A stretch of 64,000 bases of DNA from Harmothoe impar (Eukaryota > Annelida > Polychaeta > Phyllodocida > Polynoidae), in the NCBI GenBank assembly GCA_947462335.1, contig OX381713.1, positions 17,476,381 to 17,540,380 of the forward strand. The letters are read 5' to 3'. Made by a program: the position numbers and the translations under genes. Below are positions 39,483-50,883 of this stretch, one piece after another. The notes under the pieces were generated by a model. The model did not search any database and was not told where the DNA came from. It saw nothing but the letters and a program-made list of their open reading frames with translations. The number at the start of each line of letters is the position of its first letter. Within the stretch, counting starts at the first letter, position 1.

Positions 39483-41613
39483 CCTTCTGTAGGAGCTGAT
39501 TCAGTGGTGCGAGTGTCGAGCTGAGGTTCCTTAGGAACTTGTGGTAGTAGTTTACCATTCCCAGGAAACTGCGGAGTTCACTCACATTGGTAGGAGGTGG
39601 TGCGTTCTGAAGAGCTGCTACTTTCTCGGTAGTCGGGTGAATTCCTTCTGCATCCAGCTTGTGACCTAGATAGACACAGGAATCTTGGAGAAACACACAC
39701 TTCTCACCTCTCAGACGTAGTCCTGCCTGCTGCAGCCGACCCAGTACCGTCGTCAAGTTTTGATGTGCCTCCTCCTTTGTGTGCCCCGACACCAAGATAT
39801 CGTCCAGATACACTGCTACCATGGGTATACCCTGAAGTACCTGCTCCAGAACTCTCTGGAAAATACCTGGTGCGGAAGATACCCCAAAACACAAGCGTGT
39901 GTACTGGTACAAACCTTTGGTAGTGTTAATTGTTGTGAGTTCATGGGAATCCTCACTGAGAACTACCTGAGTATATGCATGACTGAGGTCCAACTTGGAA
40001 AAACAAACACCCCCAGCCAACTTTTGGTACAAATCATCAACATTCGGAATTGGATATTTGTCCACCTTTGCTGCTCTGTTGACAGTCAGTTTGTAATCAC
40101 CACAAATGCGAATGTCACCATTCGGTTTCATTACCGGAACGATTGGAGCAGCCCAATCTGCAAATTCAACTTTTACTATGACCCCGTCACGTTCGAGGCG
40201 ATCAAGTTCAGCCTCGACCTTCTCTCTGAAAGACCAAGATAGTGTTCGCGCCTTGAACTGACGTGGTTGCGCATCAGTGTCTATATACAGTTTCGCTTCG
40301 TAACCCTTTAACTTACCAAGCTCGGGTTTGAATAGGTCAGGGAATAGTTTCCTGTAGTCCACATCTGAAAGAGAATGCACTGCGGACCAATCAAGACGTA
40401 GCTCGTTGATCCAGTCTCTTCCGAGAAGACATGGTCCTTGACCCTCGACAACTAATGCGTCAAGTTGCAATGACTGACCTGCATGCTGCACATTCAATGT
40501 TACACGACCAAGTGGCAATAGACTTGCACCTGAAAACATCTTAAGTACAGGTAAATTGGTTTTACTTAACACCAGACCAGGATTACACTTCTTGACATTG
40601 TCAAACTGAACCTTGTTCAAGATTGTTACACCAGAACCAGTATCAATCTCCATGTTTGTGGCAACACCATGTAAATCTACACATACAATGTAGGGTTTGA
40701 CCCTTTTACTAGGCATGGCATTGGTATGGAACAAATTATACTGATACTCGATAGCATCGTCACTCAGTGGTGCTGCGGTAGCACCTTCGTCAGTCTCAAC
40801 AAAGTTTGTTGATTGTCTACAAACTTTCCCAAAATGATTGTATCGGGAACACTTGTGACAAATTTTCCCCCATGCGGGACAGTCGCGTGCTCGCTTGTTA
40901 TGAGATGCGTCCCCACAACCAGAACACGTGCCCGTCTGGTCGGAAGGCTGCCGATGTTGTTGTTGCTGTTGACGCTGTTGATGTTGTCTGCGTGGCGGTG
41001 AAGACTGTCTCCTCTTGCCACGACCCCAGGAGTTGGGCTTTGACATCACCTTGTGGACCTTTGACTCCACAGGAGCGGTGGGCATAGACTGCGACATCAC
41101 CTTGCTTTGTCGTCCCGTAGACTCCTGAGTGCGTGCGAATTTTAGAAGAGCCGCCAACGTGACGTCTGGCTCATCGAGTCCCTTTTCTCGCACTTTTGGC
41201 CATCGACATTTCTGAATAATCTGAGATTTTATCTCACCGTCCTCATTATGGAACTCACAGTACTTAGCGAGACTCTTCAGCCGAACATGGAACTGATCAA
41301 TCATCTCGTCATCTCTCTGATAAGCCTGCCTGAACTCATATACCTGATACTCTTTGATGCATTTAGGGGCAAAGTAATCAGTCAATTTGGTAGTTGCTTC
41401 ATCAAAAGTTGTGGTAGCATCAATGCCTAGAGATGTAGCAACATCCATAGCGTCATCACCTAAGAGTAACATCAATGATGCAGTCTTTTTTGCCTCATTG
41501 GTGATGCCTTTGTACACTAGGAAGTGTGGGAATTTTCTAAGCCATCTCTCCCACCTCTTAGCTGCAGACTCCACTGGTTCCAACTGGAAAGGGTGCATAA
41601 TGAAGTCCCCCAT
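39436..41613 (-). CDS. gag-pol: Gypsy Gag-protease-RT polyprotein
   Basis: 725 codons. The Gag capsid-like region spans residues about 10-165. Two zinc knuckles follow a Gln-rich stretch: C230-C233-H238-C245 and C252-C255-H260-C265. The aspartic protease has DTGS at 324-327 and LGRDW near 397-401. The reverse transcriptase has the LDLSHAY block near 541-547 and the YLDD active site at 602-605. Gag and Pol are fused in one frame. The ATG at 41613 lies 350 bases inside the 5' LTR. The frame ends prematurely at the RT/RNase H boundary because of a one-base shift in a G run, so as written the element cannot make RNase H or integrase without a ribosomal shift. Confidence 0.92.
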   Translation of the reverse strand: MGDFIMHPFQLEPVESAAKRWERWLRKFPHFLVYKGITNEAKKTASLMLLLGDDAMDVATSLGIDATTTFDEATTKLTDYFAPKCIKEYQVYEFRQAYQRDDEMIDQFHVRLKSLAKYCEFHNEDGEIKSQIIQKCRWPKVREKGLDEPDVTLAALLKFARTQESTGRQSKVMSQSMPTAPVESKVHKVMSKPNSWGRGKRRQSSPPRRQHQQRQQQQQHRQPSDQTGTCSGCGDASHNKRARDCPAWGKICHKCSRYNHFGKVCRQSTNFVETDEGATAAPLSDDAIEYQYNLFHTNAMPSKRVKPYIVCVDLHGVATNMEIDTGSGVTILNKVQFDNVKKCNPGLVLSKTNLPVLKMFSGASLLPLGRVTLNVQHAGQSLQLDALVVEGQGPCLLGRDWINELRLDWSAVHSLSDVDYRKLFPDLFKPELGKLKGYEAKLYIDTDAQPRQFKARTLSWSFREKVEAELDRLERDGVIVKVEFADWAAPIVPVMKPNGDIRICGDYKLTVNRAAKVDKYPIPNVDDLYQKLAGGVCFSKLDLSHAYTQVVLSEDSHELTTINTTKGLYQYTRLCFGVSSAPGIFQRVLEQVLQGIPMVAVYLDDILVSGHTKEEAHQNLTTVLGRLQQAGLRLRGEKCVFLQDSCVYLGHKLDAEGIHPTTEKVAALQNAPPPTNVSELRSFLGMVNYYHKFLRNLSSTLAPLNQLLQKDVPWKWGARTGTSVC

Positions 41614-41962
41614 TGTAAGGCAAAAAGTAGGCCTACAACAGGATGAATAGGTCTAGGCCACCTAAACAGCAAATGTTCCACAATGCAGATGTGAATGCTC
41701 AGACTGTTAAGACACAGCTGGTGCAGATCCAAAGAGCCTAGATCCACTGCCACCGGTGAAAGGAGTGTGTGCCTGTGCAGAAAGTGCCAACACATGGACT
41801 GAGGCTGACTGACTGCACAACTGACCCAAAATCACTGCCCTGAATTTTCCACCAAAGTTCACCAAAGATTACAATCAAAGTTCTCAAAATGGAACAAACT
41901 CACAGTTTCCAAGAGATTCCAGGCAAGATTGTCCACAGGGTAAGCTCCTTCGTCGCCAATTA

Positions 41963-42130
41963 TGTGGTGTATGTGGGAAGAAATTCAGTGATGAAAAAAG
42001 TAGAGACTGAGGCAAGTCTAACTTCTTCTGCAGGGTAGGCACAACTGACCTAGTTTGCCGCGCTTTTATTGCTACTTCCGGTATGAGCGAGTTACAAGGT
42101 ATCACAACACTATTTTCGATATACATTACA
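41963..42130 (-). repeat. 5' LTR of the Gypsy element
   Basis: Identical to 37360-37527 on reading both copies base by base. Short open frames inside LTRs are not genes. Confidence 0.95.
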
Positions 42131-42272
42131 GTATCCCTCAGGCCTGAAAAAAAGCTTGTATAAAGGTAACCCGACTCACCATTTCCCCATTTTCTTTGGG
42201 CACTACCCCTAAGTATTTTTGGGCCTTATTGAGTGGAAAAGGTATTTCCAACAATGGTAAATTGTCTAAGTA

Positions 42273-43110
42273 CACTGTAAATAGTTACTGTTAGTTTACA
42301 GAACAATGTACTGTAAATTTACAGAACATTTTGCTGTAGTCGGAAATACAGAACTATTTGCTGTATATTTACCGACTTCTGTGCTGTAAATCATATTTAC
42401 AGTAATGTTGCTGTAAATTTACAGCACATGATCTGTAGATTTCTGCCACATGGTGGCAGCACTATATAATTTTGTGTAACAATTCTTGTACACACTGTAT
42501 TTTGGGGGGTAAATAAAGCCCCCTGTCTGTCAAAACATAGTAAAATAAGAATGTGTGAGAGAAACTTCAGCAAGATATTGTATAAAGTATTTCAACTTGC
42601 AGAAATGTGTCAAATAATGCAAATATCAGCAAAAGTATACAATAGATACCACATCTGTGGGAAAATTAAATCCTCAACTGTCTGAACTATGTAGTGCTGG
42701 TATCACCTACAGTTTAGCTGGATAAATATTAAAACCATTACATTGTGTAATGTTTGTTATCCATAATGCAACTGAAATAATGCAGGAAGGTTCTCTCCAT
42801 GCATATCAATTGAGATCAATTGATAATAACAATAATTAATGATAAAAAACTCAACTTATGGCATTTACAAGACTTTCTGCTGTTAAATTACAGCATACGA
42901 TATACTGTAAATTTACAGCAAAATGTGCTGGCAGTTTTGGTTCCAGTAGATTTTGCTGTAATTGAACAGAAGGATATACTGTAAAATTACAGCACATTCT
43001 TCTGTTTAAATTACAGCAACTGAGTTGCTGTAAATTTACAGCAAATTGTGCTGGAACCAAAACTGCCAGCACATTTTGCTGTAAATTTACAGTGGTTACT
43101 TCTAACAGTG
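42273..43110. mobile_element. CACTGTAA MITE, 838 bp, TSD TA (copy 1)
   Basis: Ends CACTGTAAATAGTTACTGT and inverted ACTTCTAACAGTG with TA on both sides (42271-42272 and 43111-43112). Subterminal blocks are full of CTGTAAATTTACAG palindromes. The central 400 bp (AATAAGAATG...GAGAGAAAC to CATTACATTGTGTA) is unique sequence shared with copy 2 at 62148-62976. TA duplication fits mariner/Tc1-type mobilisation, by inference. Confidence 0.85.
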
Positions 43111-43739
43111 TATATAAACTGTTAAAATAATCAATAAAAACTGTATATCAAAATGCCCCCGTGTTTTGCACATGGTAGCTGAACACAGCAATTTATTTCC
43201 TTGGCTTTAGTACAGCTGGCACCATGTTGGCGGTATGCACGGGGTCAGTTTTTCTAGGTGTTCACGTCAGTATTGGCGTCCAGATCACTTGGATCTCACC
43301 AGGCATCGACTTCTGACAACCCAGCATCACTGATACCCCAGCCACCTGCGTCCCCCATGTACTAACAGATGTATGTAAACCAGCACGTCACACTCTCCAA
43401 GCCCCAGTCTCAGAACCCCCCTGCTTGAAGAGTGTATAGAGGGAAAGTAGTGCATGAAATTGGCGTTTGCGCCAATATGTGGTGCCAAAGCACGTCATGT
43501 TGTACTAATAAATCAAGAAGGTTGTTTTGAAAAAGTTTCATTCTGGTACATTCTGGGAACTTTTATGATTTTTAAGGGAGGCATTTTGGGGACAATAAGC
43601 CGCTTGGTAAACAAACCATGCTTGCTTCTTGATATGTGTGAATGGTGTGTTGATGACAGGAGAAGGCCAGGACCAAGTGAACACTGGCCAGAAGGAAGCT
43701 TTGAAGTTTGTGCCCCACAGTTCATTTACCCCATTATTA

Positions 43740-44215
43740 CTACGTCTACCACAATACACTGCAGTGTAGCACTGGGTACCATAATACAATGCAGTGTAGC
43801 ACTCTGTACCACAATACACGGCGGTGTAGCACTATGTACCACAATACGCTGCAAAACAGCACTATGTACCATAATACAATGCAGCTTAGCACTTTGTACC
43901 ACAATACACTGCAGTGTAGCACTATGTACCTCAATACACTGCAGCGTAGCACTATGTACCACAGTACATTGCAGCACAGGACTATGTACCACAGTACACT
44001 GTAGCACAGGACTATGTACCACAGTACACTGTAGCACAGGACTATGTACCACAGTACACTGTAGCACAGGACTATGTACCACAGTACACGGTAGCACAGG
44101 ACTAAGTACCACAGTACACTGTAGCACAGGACAATGTAACACAGTACACTGTAGCACAGGACTATGTACTACAGTACACTGTAGCATAGGACTATGTACC
44201 ACAGTGCATATACCA
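43740..44215 (+). repeat. 30-bp tandem array GTACCACAGTACACTGTAGCACAGGACTAT
   Basis: About 16 copies, more uniform toward the right. As 30 is a multiple of 3, open frames run through it on both strands (for example 43454-44275 plus and 43726-44313 minus) encoding 10-residue repeats. I treat these as non-coding because the repeat is open in several frames and no other coding signal is present. Confidence 0.9.
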
Positions 44216-44323
44216 TTGTGGCATATCAGTGGGTACTTGTCCAGTACAACAGCATACTGTTGCTTAGTAACGTAGTCATATTGGTGCAGATCATTAGCTG
44301 TCAGATAAGTCATACAGTAAGTA

Positions 44324-46664
44324 CACTGATAATAAAACCTATAGTCAGTACTGACTATACCATCATATTTTGACCCCCGTAGTCAGATGATTACATATGT
44401 TAGTCACATATTAGTCATAAAGATAGTCAGGAGTGACTATATGTGGATCACACAAATTGATGATGTCACAGGAATGTGTGCACAGGAAACAGTTAGGATT
44501 CAAAATTGAATGCTCAACTGACTTCAGGTAGGCACATCCTATTCTATCTAAATCACTCCTTTACACATATCCCTGTGTGTTAGATCTTGTGTGAATGTTG
44601 AGCATGCTTACTTAAGATATCATAGAACACATGCATTCTCAAGTTTGATTAAAGTATCATGTGGTTTTTGTTCAAATTCTGATCATGTGACTGTGGATCT
44701 CTAGGCCTCGAGACTAGAATATACAGAGGTTGACTGGGTGAAGGGTTATAGTGTGCTAGGCATTTGGCCCATGCTCATCTACTTCATCCAATGATGCTAG
44801 GACAGGTACCTCCAAACATCTACCCCCAGACATCTACCCCCTGGGAATCTACCCCCTAGGACATAAAAGTCCTGGGGATGGATGTCCTAGGGGGTAGAAG
44901 ATGTAAGGGGGTTAAAGTCCAATGGGATGGATGTCCAAGAGGATAAAAGTCATTGGGGGTAGATGTCCTAGGGGGAGATATCCTAAGCATGCTAAACATT
45001 ACCACAACATTAACAGCCAGACTTCTACCCCTGGATATCTACCCCTGGGAATCTACCCCCTAGGACCTCTACCCCCTAAGGCTTTAATCCCCTTGGACAT
45101 CTATGCCCTGGACTTTTACCCCCTTACAACTTCTACCCCCTAGGTTATCAATCCCCTTGACATCTACTCCATTTATCCTCTAGGACTTCTACCCCTGGGG
45201 ACATCAGCCCCTCCAAATGTTCATAATGAATCATATCATGTGGAGGGGGTAGATTTCTCCAGGGACATCCGACATCTATCCCTGGACATCTATCGCCTGG
45301 GAATCTACCCCAGAACTTTTATCCCATTGGGCACCTATTCACTGGATGTTTACCCCCTTAGGACTCTACCCCCTAGGACATCCACCTGCTTGGACACCTA
45401 CCCCAGGCATCTACCCCCTAGGACATCTACCCCTGGGATATCTACCCCTTCACCCTCTAGGACTTCTATCCTTAGGGACATTAACCCCGTCCACATGCCC
45501 ATATCATGTGGAGGGGGTAGATTTCTCCAGGGACATCCGACATCTACCCCTCGATATCTACCCCCCTGGAAATCTACCCACTAGGGCATCTACCCCCTAG
45601 GACTTTTACCCCTGAAGAATTCTACCCGTTCCACATATGGCTCAACTGTATGGGCATGTGGAGAGGGTTGATGTCTCCAGGGGTAGCAGTCCTAGAGGGT
45701 AAAGGTAGTAGTCATCAAAGGGGATAGATGTCCTAGGGGGTAGAAGTTCTAGAAGAAGGAGGTTAAGGTCCAGTGGATGGATATCCTAGGGGTAAATGTC
45801 ATAAGGGGGTAAAACTCCAGGGAATGGATGTCCAGGGGAATGAAAGTCCTGGGGGTAGACATCATAGGGGTAGATGTCCAGGGGGTAGATGTTATGGGGT
45901 AGGCGTCCAAGGGGGTGGATGTCCTACTGGGTAGAGTCCTAAGGGGCAAAAATCCAGGGAATAGATTTCCAAGAGGATAAAATCCTAGGGGGTAGATGTC
46001 AAAGGGGGTAGATTCCCAGGGGGTAGATGTCCAGGGGTAGATGTCTGATGTCCCTGGAGAAATCTACCTCTCCACCTGATGTGAATCAACCATATGGGTA
46101 TGTAGAGGGGGTTGGTGTTCCTAGGGGTAGAAGTCCTAGAGGGTAAAGGTGGTAGATGTTCCAGGGGGTAGATGTCTGGGGGTAGGTGTCCAAGGCAGTG
46201 GATGTCCTAAACGGTAGAAGTTCTAGGGGGGTAAAATTCCAAGGGGTAGATGCCCATAGGGGTAAAAGTCCTACGGGGGTAAATGTCCTACGGGGTAGAT
46301 GTCCTAGCTAGGGGTAGATGTCCTGGGGTAGATGTCATAGGGGGTAGATAGTAGGCCCTGGGGGTAGATGTCTTGGGGGTAGATGCCAGGGGGGTACTTG
46401 TCTTGACTTATTGTCCTGCCGTCTCATGATTGACTATATCTATTAGTCAGAGTGACTAATTTAGAGCATGAAAGCATTAAATTCATAGTCACTTGACTAT
46501 ATGTCCCAAATCAGCCGAGTTAATGCTTGACTATAGGTTGACTATATGACTAACTTACGTTAGACATAGGTGACTAACAAAGTATAGCCCTTTTTGCTAC
46601 GTTCACGTGACTATAGAAATGTAGTCCGTAGTGACTAACATTTCCAGGTCCATTATTATCAGTG
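44324..46664. mobile_element. TA-flanked element carrying opposed minisatellites, 2.34 kb
   Basis: The end CACTGATAATAA is inverted at the other end (TTATTATCAGTG) and TA flanks both sides (44322-44323 and 46665-46666). Near each end are TATAGTCA/TGACTATA blocks. The interior (about 44820-46410) is C-rich CATCTACCCCCTAGGA units on the left half and the complementary GGGGGTAGATGTCCTA units on the right half. No transposase frame. Confidence 0.8.
44820..46410. repeat. Opposed GGGGGTAGATGTCCTA minisatellite arrays
   Basis: The switch from CTACCCC-type to GGGGTAG-type units is near 45650, with local mixing near 44870-44980. Open frames such as 45240-45584 are repeat-derived. Potential for a long imperfect hairpin. 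Confidence 0.9.
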
Positions 46665-46674
46665 TAAGGTTGTC

Positions 46675-47216
46675 AGAGGTCCAGCCGCACACCTCTGCCA
46701 AAAAAAATTCAAGTGCCCCCCCCCCCCCGGGATTGAGCCGTGATGCTATATGTTAAAGACAACAACTCGACCATGATATCGCAGGTCACATGTCTACCTA
46801 AACAGTGGCCCAATCTAATTACATCTATAGAGGCAGGGGGAAGGGATAAAACACAGTACATGTATAACAAGAAGTAGATACCCTGATAAGGACTTGGGAT
46901 AAAGGCTACCCCATAGTGCATGGTAGCTACTGTATGATAACATACCCACAGCACCGGACAAAATCGCCATTATTATCTTACTTTATGAGGGAGTTCAATG
47001 TGTTTCTATATCTCGAAATACGCCTTGGGATATACAGAATATGTTGTAAAAATATCTTGCGTTGTAGACCCTTGTTAGGGCGATTTTCATGAAAGTGGAC
47101 CCTTGTTAGGGCGATTTTTCTTTGATAAGTGGACCCTTGTTAGGGCGATTTTGTAGAAAAAGTACCCTTCCCAGCCGCACACATGTGTATATACTAAGTG
47201 CCCCCCCCCCCGGGGG
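46675..47216. mobile_element. CAGCCGCACAC / poly-C repeat, related to 25561-25880
   Basis: CAGCCGCACACCTCTGCC...AAGTGCCCCC at the left and CAGCCGCACACATGTGTATATACTAAGTGCCCC at the right are direct copies here. ACCCTTGTTAGGGCGATTTT is repeated three times before the second. Likely a rearranged or double insertion. Confidence 0.55.
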
Positions 47217-49516
47217 CTCAATCTACGCTGTAGACCAGGTAGTTTACAAGGATGGCTATGGGAGTCAAAGACTGGATGTTAGCAGAGGACAATTATCCTT
47301 GTCTGAGGGTTACACATAATTATGTGGATTGATTAAAGCTCACTTATAAATGCCACATAGATACATTGACTCAGCTCAGGGAGTGGTTACAATTAAATTG
47401 TGGATCAATTAAAGTTCACGTATGGCACATAGACACTTTCACTCAAGGGGGGGTATATAATGGGTCATAAATGGACTACACATCACTTCATTCAATACGC
47501 CTACGTCTCGAGGTCATAACCACACACCTTGTACACTGGCCCACTTTAATTCTATCGAGATACATCATAGAGCATCATAGAATAGTTTTCACTTGGAAAT
47601 GGATTCACCACATTGAAAACCCCTATACACAAAGTTTTATGTTTCCTGCCAAAAGAGCCACACTTGTTCCAATATCATGCTCTATCTATTAGACTACATG
47701 GCAACCACACTGGAACATTCAATATAACAAATATTCAGATTCGCTGAACATTTGTCATTCTCAGTAGGCAGGACATCTGCTTCCATAAAACTACATTATG
47801 CATCATGACAGGAGACATCCCAGAAAACAATACACGTGATTTCACCACTTTGACATGAGTGAGCAGGCAAGCAGAAAGGATACTCCGTGCGGGATTAGTT
47901 CCGGTTTTTGCCACCAGGGGGACGCCACTATGGCCTTAAATGAAAGAAAAAGGGTAAAAATAGCTCTAGGGTACTTTTTTCTGTAGAAAAAGATGGGAAT
48001 ACACAAAACATTCCATTTCTGGTGAAAAGCCTCTATATTTGGAATGTAAAAAGAACGTTTTAAGGCCTAAATGGATGTCCTTGTTGATATGTGTTGCCAT
48101 GGAAACATGATTTTCATTCAAAATAGAAGAATTTAAGATACTCCTTGACAGAAAGATTCAGGGGGGCTACTATGGTCAAAACAGAATAAAATTACCATTC
48201 CTAGATCAAATTTTATGACTAAAAGAATGAAAATGTATGATATATTTCTCATTATCATCATTATGCTAATTAGATAGGGATATCTGGGAAAATATGAGAC
48301 TTAGGGCTTATTGGGCTTTTTGATAGGACAATGCCCACACATATTCAGGAAGCCATTCCTCAAAAACTAGAATTGATATCTTCAAGTATAATATATCACT
48401 AGAAAGCTTATGACATCAATTTCAAATTTGACTTTTTCCTTGGAGTATCCTTTTCCCTTGCCTCTACACATGAATTGTGTATATTTGGTGTAAATGTGTT
48501 TCATGACAATTCATGAAAAGCACCAGAACTGCATACGATTTTAGTTGAAGATCACAACTTGAGAATTACACGTGTAGTTGTCCGAGGACCTCAATGTCAT
48601 GATGAATGCCTTTAATGTTCAACTGTACATTAGACCAAGACTTTTAACCCCTTTAGGAATATTCGTGAATGAAGTGACCTATTTTGGGACCTTATCAAAA
48701 ACCCACCCATCCCCTGGCACTATTTTGGGCAAACCGTTGTGAGATGCATAACAAAAAAAGAATTGAAAAAAAGAAAAAAATTGTCTCTAGAAATGTTTGG
48801 CCCGGGTCACTAAACCCACACCTCCCCCCTCCACCACCAAGCCGTCGACGTCATTTGTGAACATTACATTTCAGGTTAAATGACATAAAAACGCTTTGGA
48901 GATTTTGTCCATAACCCCAATTAAATTAGTCCAATGTTTGGTTCAATTTGCAATAATTATATCAGTACACAGTATTACGTTAAAATGATGTAATAGTGTG
49001 GCGTATATAAATGTGCACAATAACAATTATACACTGGAAGAAATTATCTTTGATTGTACAGAGTACATTTAATGGTGTACCACTGTAACTTGTCATTGCG
49101 GTGGGGCAGTGTCAAACTAATTGCTATTACATAAGAGGAGACTTTTCTGAAGGTTCTACATGGTTGGATAATAATAATAATAATCAATAGACGTTTGTTG
49201 ATTGAAGAAATATATAAATATATAAAGATGTTATAGATACCAATATGTGATAATATGAAACAATACGTATGTCTTTCTGCGATCAATTCACAATGATTAT
49301 GAAGTCGGTTTGCTTCATGAATTGAGCATGGAACTAAATCACAAATGAAAGTTAATCATAATGAATTGGACATATATGTATGGCAGTAGAACAACACCCA
49401 GTAGGTGTATGCCAAATCACTATTGTGTATGAGGAAATGTTTTGATCTTCCCAATTAGTCATTGTATAAAACTAATAGTAATAGTTTGTGCTTCGCTACG
49501 AGTCCAGCTAGGTAGG
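47217..49516. other. Non-coding host DNA
   Basis: AT-rich with no recognised gene. The block near 48800-48862 (GGCCCGGGTCACTAAACCC...GTCATTTGTGAAC) is a second copy of the repeat near 28732-28822. Confidence 0.5.
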
Positions 49517-50492
49517 ATCCCAGGAAACATAAGTACATTGGGCCATGATTGGGCCAATATACCACTAAAAATTGGGCCAATAATGGCATTTTGATATTGG
49601 TCCACCTCTGGTTTGACCTCTAGCCCAGTAATGGCCCATGCTTGAAGAAAGGGATATTGATTTCATGATGATGGGCCAACATCACAATGCTTTTACATTC
49701 TTCCAAGATTAGAAATTTAACATCGGACCAACCTTGTAATACATATGTCGCCCCAACATATAATTTTCAATATAGGACCACTGCAATAATCACTAATGGT
49801 GAACAATACTATTTTTATGTGTATAATTAAATGTATATATACTTAAGACATGACTGTCAAGTATCTTGATTTCGTCAAGACAGACATCTTGATCTCTATC
49901 CCAAAATGGTTAGAAACAATACAAACTGTATTACTATCTTTAGGACTTGTCTAACTCCATTACCTACACATGAGGTGTCTTCAAGTTACTTTTGACAACG
50001 TCCCACGGGTGTCATGGAGTAAATGGCACTTTTAGATATCAAATTTCATCCATGAGCTTCCTCTGACCTTTAAACAAGTAGATCACACTGGGGCTTATGT
50101 TTATAACCCAATATGATGGCAAAGTAGGAGCCATCCTGTAAGAAATTCTTCAGGCAACATTGAATCCCCTTGGTGTAGATCACAGCCAATATTGGACAAA
50201 TGTAGTTAGAATTGATGTTGGTTCAACATCAGAAATAATATGATGGCCCTGAAATGCCCCAAGACTGGGTCAAGACTGGGCCAATATCAGCAATGTCAAG
50301 CAGACACCAGCTCTGGGCCAGCGGTCAACCCAGCGATGGCCCATTATTAGATTTGCCAAGGGTGAGCCATCATTGTAATTTGTATGTTGAACCAATGTAT
50401 GCATTACCTACAATGGGCCATGGTTGGTATAACAATTGAGATGGAGTCAATCATTGCGGACATTGGTCCAATATACCCTTGTTACCTGGGAT
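49517..50492. mobile_element. MITE-like element with ATCCCAGG ends and TTGGGCCA repeats, 976 bp
   Basis: Left end ATCCCAGGAAACATAAGTACATTGGGCCA pairs with the right end TTGGTCCAATATACCCTTGTTACCTGGGAT. TTGGGCCAAT/ATTGGYCCA words recur throughout in both orientations. No coding capacity and no clear target duplication. The Ngaro element begins 24 bases after it. Confidence 0.75.
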
Positions 50493-50515
50493 GAACAGAG
50501 ATTACTAATTTAGCG

Positions 50516-50821
50516 TTTATACACAGTATAGACCTATACCCGTATAAACCCAGGGCAGGGGGGCGTGGCATCGAACCGCTGGAGGTAGTTCCTCCAGCCC
50601 TCCTGGGGGGCGCCAGCGGCGCCCTAGGAGTTCCAGCGGCCGCCGGGAGGTGGCGCCCCGGAGTGACGTCATCCCCAGGCGTGACGTCACCAGCCGTGAC
50701 GTCGCTTAGCGACTGTTCTATCTGTTGTACGGGGACTAGAAAAGGGCACATCCTTTGAACGGTGGTCAGTCGGCCGGTCAATCTCTTTGTGTACACATCT
50801 CCCGCAGAATTTTCAAATTTT
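50516..50821 (+). repeat. Ngaro split direct repeat A1
   Basis: 306 bp beginning TTTATACACAGTATAGACC; same as A2 except G for A within TTGTACGGGGACTAG. CpG-rich with CRE-like TGACGTCA motifs (near 50663-50705), so it may hold the promoter. Confidence 0.92.
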
Positions 50822-50883
50822 CCCGAGGCTTTTCCCGAGGTTTACTTGAGTTTCCAAGCTACCGAGGGCGTCTAGAAGTTACA

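Larger units (their letters stand above)
37360..42130 (-). mobile_element. Ty3/Gypsy LTR retrotransposon, 4.77 kb, nearly intact
   Basis: Two 168-bp LTRs (37360-37527 and 41963-42130) start TGTGG, end TTACA and are identical by eye. GTATC flanks both sides (37355-37359 and 42131-42135). In the element's orientation (minus), a purine-rich tract AAAGGTGGAGGGA (37528-37540) precedes the 3' LTR, and TGGCGACGAAGG, a likely primer-binding site, follows the 5' LTR. Domain order is Gag, protease, RT, RNase H, integrase, the Ty3/Gypsy order. Identical LTRs point to a recent insertion. One base-level frame break in a G run is the only damage seen. Confidence 0.95.

Noticed and set aside
37665..41650. 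Plus-strand open frames across the Gypsy element
   Set aside because: Shadows of gag-pol; no motifs, while the minus-strand frames carry all catalytic residues.
43454..44275. 273-codon Cys/Thr-rich protein
   Set aside because: Encoded by the 30-bp tandem repeat, which is open in several frames on both strands; the non-repeat start shows no domain.
44922..45949. Tyr/Pro/Leu-rich frames on both strands
   Set aside because: Repeat translation of the CTACCCC/GGGGTAG minisatellite.
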